From: Terriglobales bacterium
Lineage (GTDB): Bacteria > Acidobacteriota > Terriglobia > Terriglobales > Acidobacteriaceae
NCBI GenBank assembly: GCA_015655365.1
Contig: JAATFE010000086.1
Coordinates: 1-5,641 of the forward strand
DNA length: 5,641 nucleotides
Reading direction: 5' to 3'
Shown one piece after another: positions 5,195-5,641 of the stretch. Under the pieces are notes generated by a model that was given only the letters and a program-made list of their open reading frames with translations, had not been told where the DNA came from and did no database searches. A program made the position numbers and the translations under genes. The first letter of the stretch is position 1; each line of letters starts with the position of its first letter.

Positions 5195-5641
5195 TCAAAT
5201 CGGTCTTGGAGTTAGATCGGAAGTACAAACCCAGGGCTTTCCGCTTGGTTCCCAATAAGGCAGCAAAAACGTGCCAATTGGCGTCTCTGGAAACCGAATA
5301 AGCGCCTTATTCTCGAAAAATCGTTCGCCTGAAAGCAGCAACTTCGCCCCATTTCTCCGCATAAAAGCGGAGCAATGGAGGAGGAAAGAGCTTTTTGCCG
5401 ATTCCGACGTTTGGAAGCCCAGTTTTCCGCGCGATAGGTCCGGGTAGAACCGGAGCGATGCTATAGCGAAACCAGAGTTGGTGTATCCCGAAAGCACTAC
5501 ACCAAAGTCGACGCGACCATCAGGGAGCGGCGACCCTGCATGAAACTCACCGGGCCACAGGGACTCTAGTTTCGCTCTAGCGCATGAGCCGGTTTGCGGG
5601 GGCGGGATCGAAGGAGGCGAGGAGCGTCGAGACGAGGGCCA
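5195..5641 (-). CDS. Unrecognised reading frame, 5' end beyond the window; possibly a gene remnant
   Basis: The frame has no stop for 148 codons from the window edge down to TGA at 5195-5197. No in-frame ATG lies in the upstream part; the first alternative start is GTG at 5497, which would give 100 residues. The protein is rich in Ser, Phe and Leu (for example LSGYTNSGFAIASLRFYPDL, then KLLLSGERFFENKALIRF) and ends DLTPRPI. I recognise no family, signal peptide or membrane segment. Third codon positions are only about half G/C, clearly lower than in rnr or the ene-reductase gene, which suggests a transferred gene, a decayed gene or non-coding DNA. Several hairpins run through it (5273-5505), which also argues for caution. 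A frame of this length is unlikely but not impossible by chance. Confidence 0.35.
   Translation of the reverse strand, partial: WPSSRRSSPPSIPPPQTGSCARAKLESLWPGEFHAGSPLPDGRVDFGVVLSGYTNSGFAIASLRFYPDLSRGKLGFQTSESAKSSFLLHCSAFMRRNGAKLLLSGERFFENKALIRFPETPIGTFLLPYWEPSGKPWVCTSDLTPRPI

Noticed and set aside
5055..5258. Short plus-strand frames of 60-70 codons near 5055-5258
   Set aside because: They read through the repeat module and give the SGHDLSRA-type spurious translation; no ribosome site or family match.

Overview
The window reads as a stretch of a high-GC bacterial chromosome. The best guess is Acidobacteriota (Terriglobia-like). This rests on the GC-rich codon use of the main genes, the style of the RNase R, MerR and flavoenzyme sequences, and several short interspersed repeat modules that I recall from acidobacterial genomes. 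No search could be run, so the taxonomy is inference. There is no phage, transposase, CRISPR array or defence cassette.

Left part (1-2435): the 3' three quarters of an RNase R gene (rnr, + strand, 5' end outside the window). A repeat-derived stretch sits in frame in the linker between the catalytic RNB domain and the S1 domain. A 259-base spacer with two strong hairpins follows.

Middle (2436-3068): a small YggX-type Fe(2+)-trafficking/oxidative-damage-protection gene (+), then a well-formed tRNA-Pro(GGG) gene (+) with an encoded CCA end. The tRNA is flanked upstream by a GC-rich hairpin and downstream by a perfect 15-bp inverted repeat with a 44-base loop and a T-rich tail.

Right of centre (3068-4836, - strand): a short MerR-family regulator that converges on the tRNA, an AT-rich region with dyads upstream of it, a strong hairpin terminator, and a complete class III old yellow enzyme (YqjM/NamA-like FMN ene-reductase).

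Right end (4837-5641): about 350 bases of hairpin-rich and repeat-like non-coding DNA, then an unrecognised minus-strand reading frame, open to the window edge and lower in GC than its neighbours. Its coding status is uncertain.

The genes are mostly housekeeping (RNA turnover, tRNA) or stress-related (iron/oxidative protection, ene-reductase) and seem to be separate transcription units rather than one operon. I found no convincing new system. The most interesting points are the repeat inside rnr, the long inverted repeat behind the tRNA, and the unexplained right-end frame.
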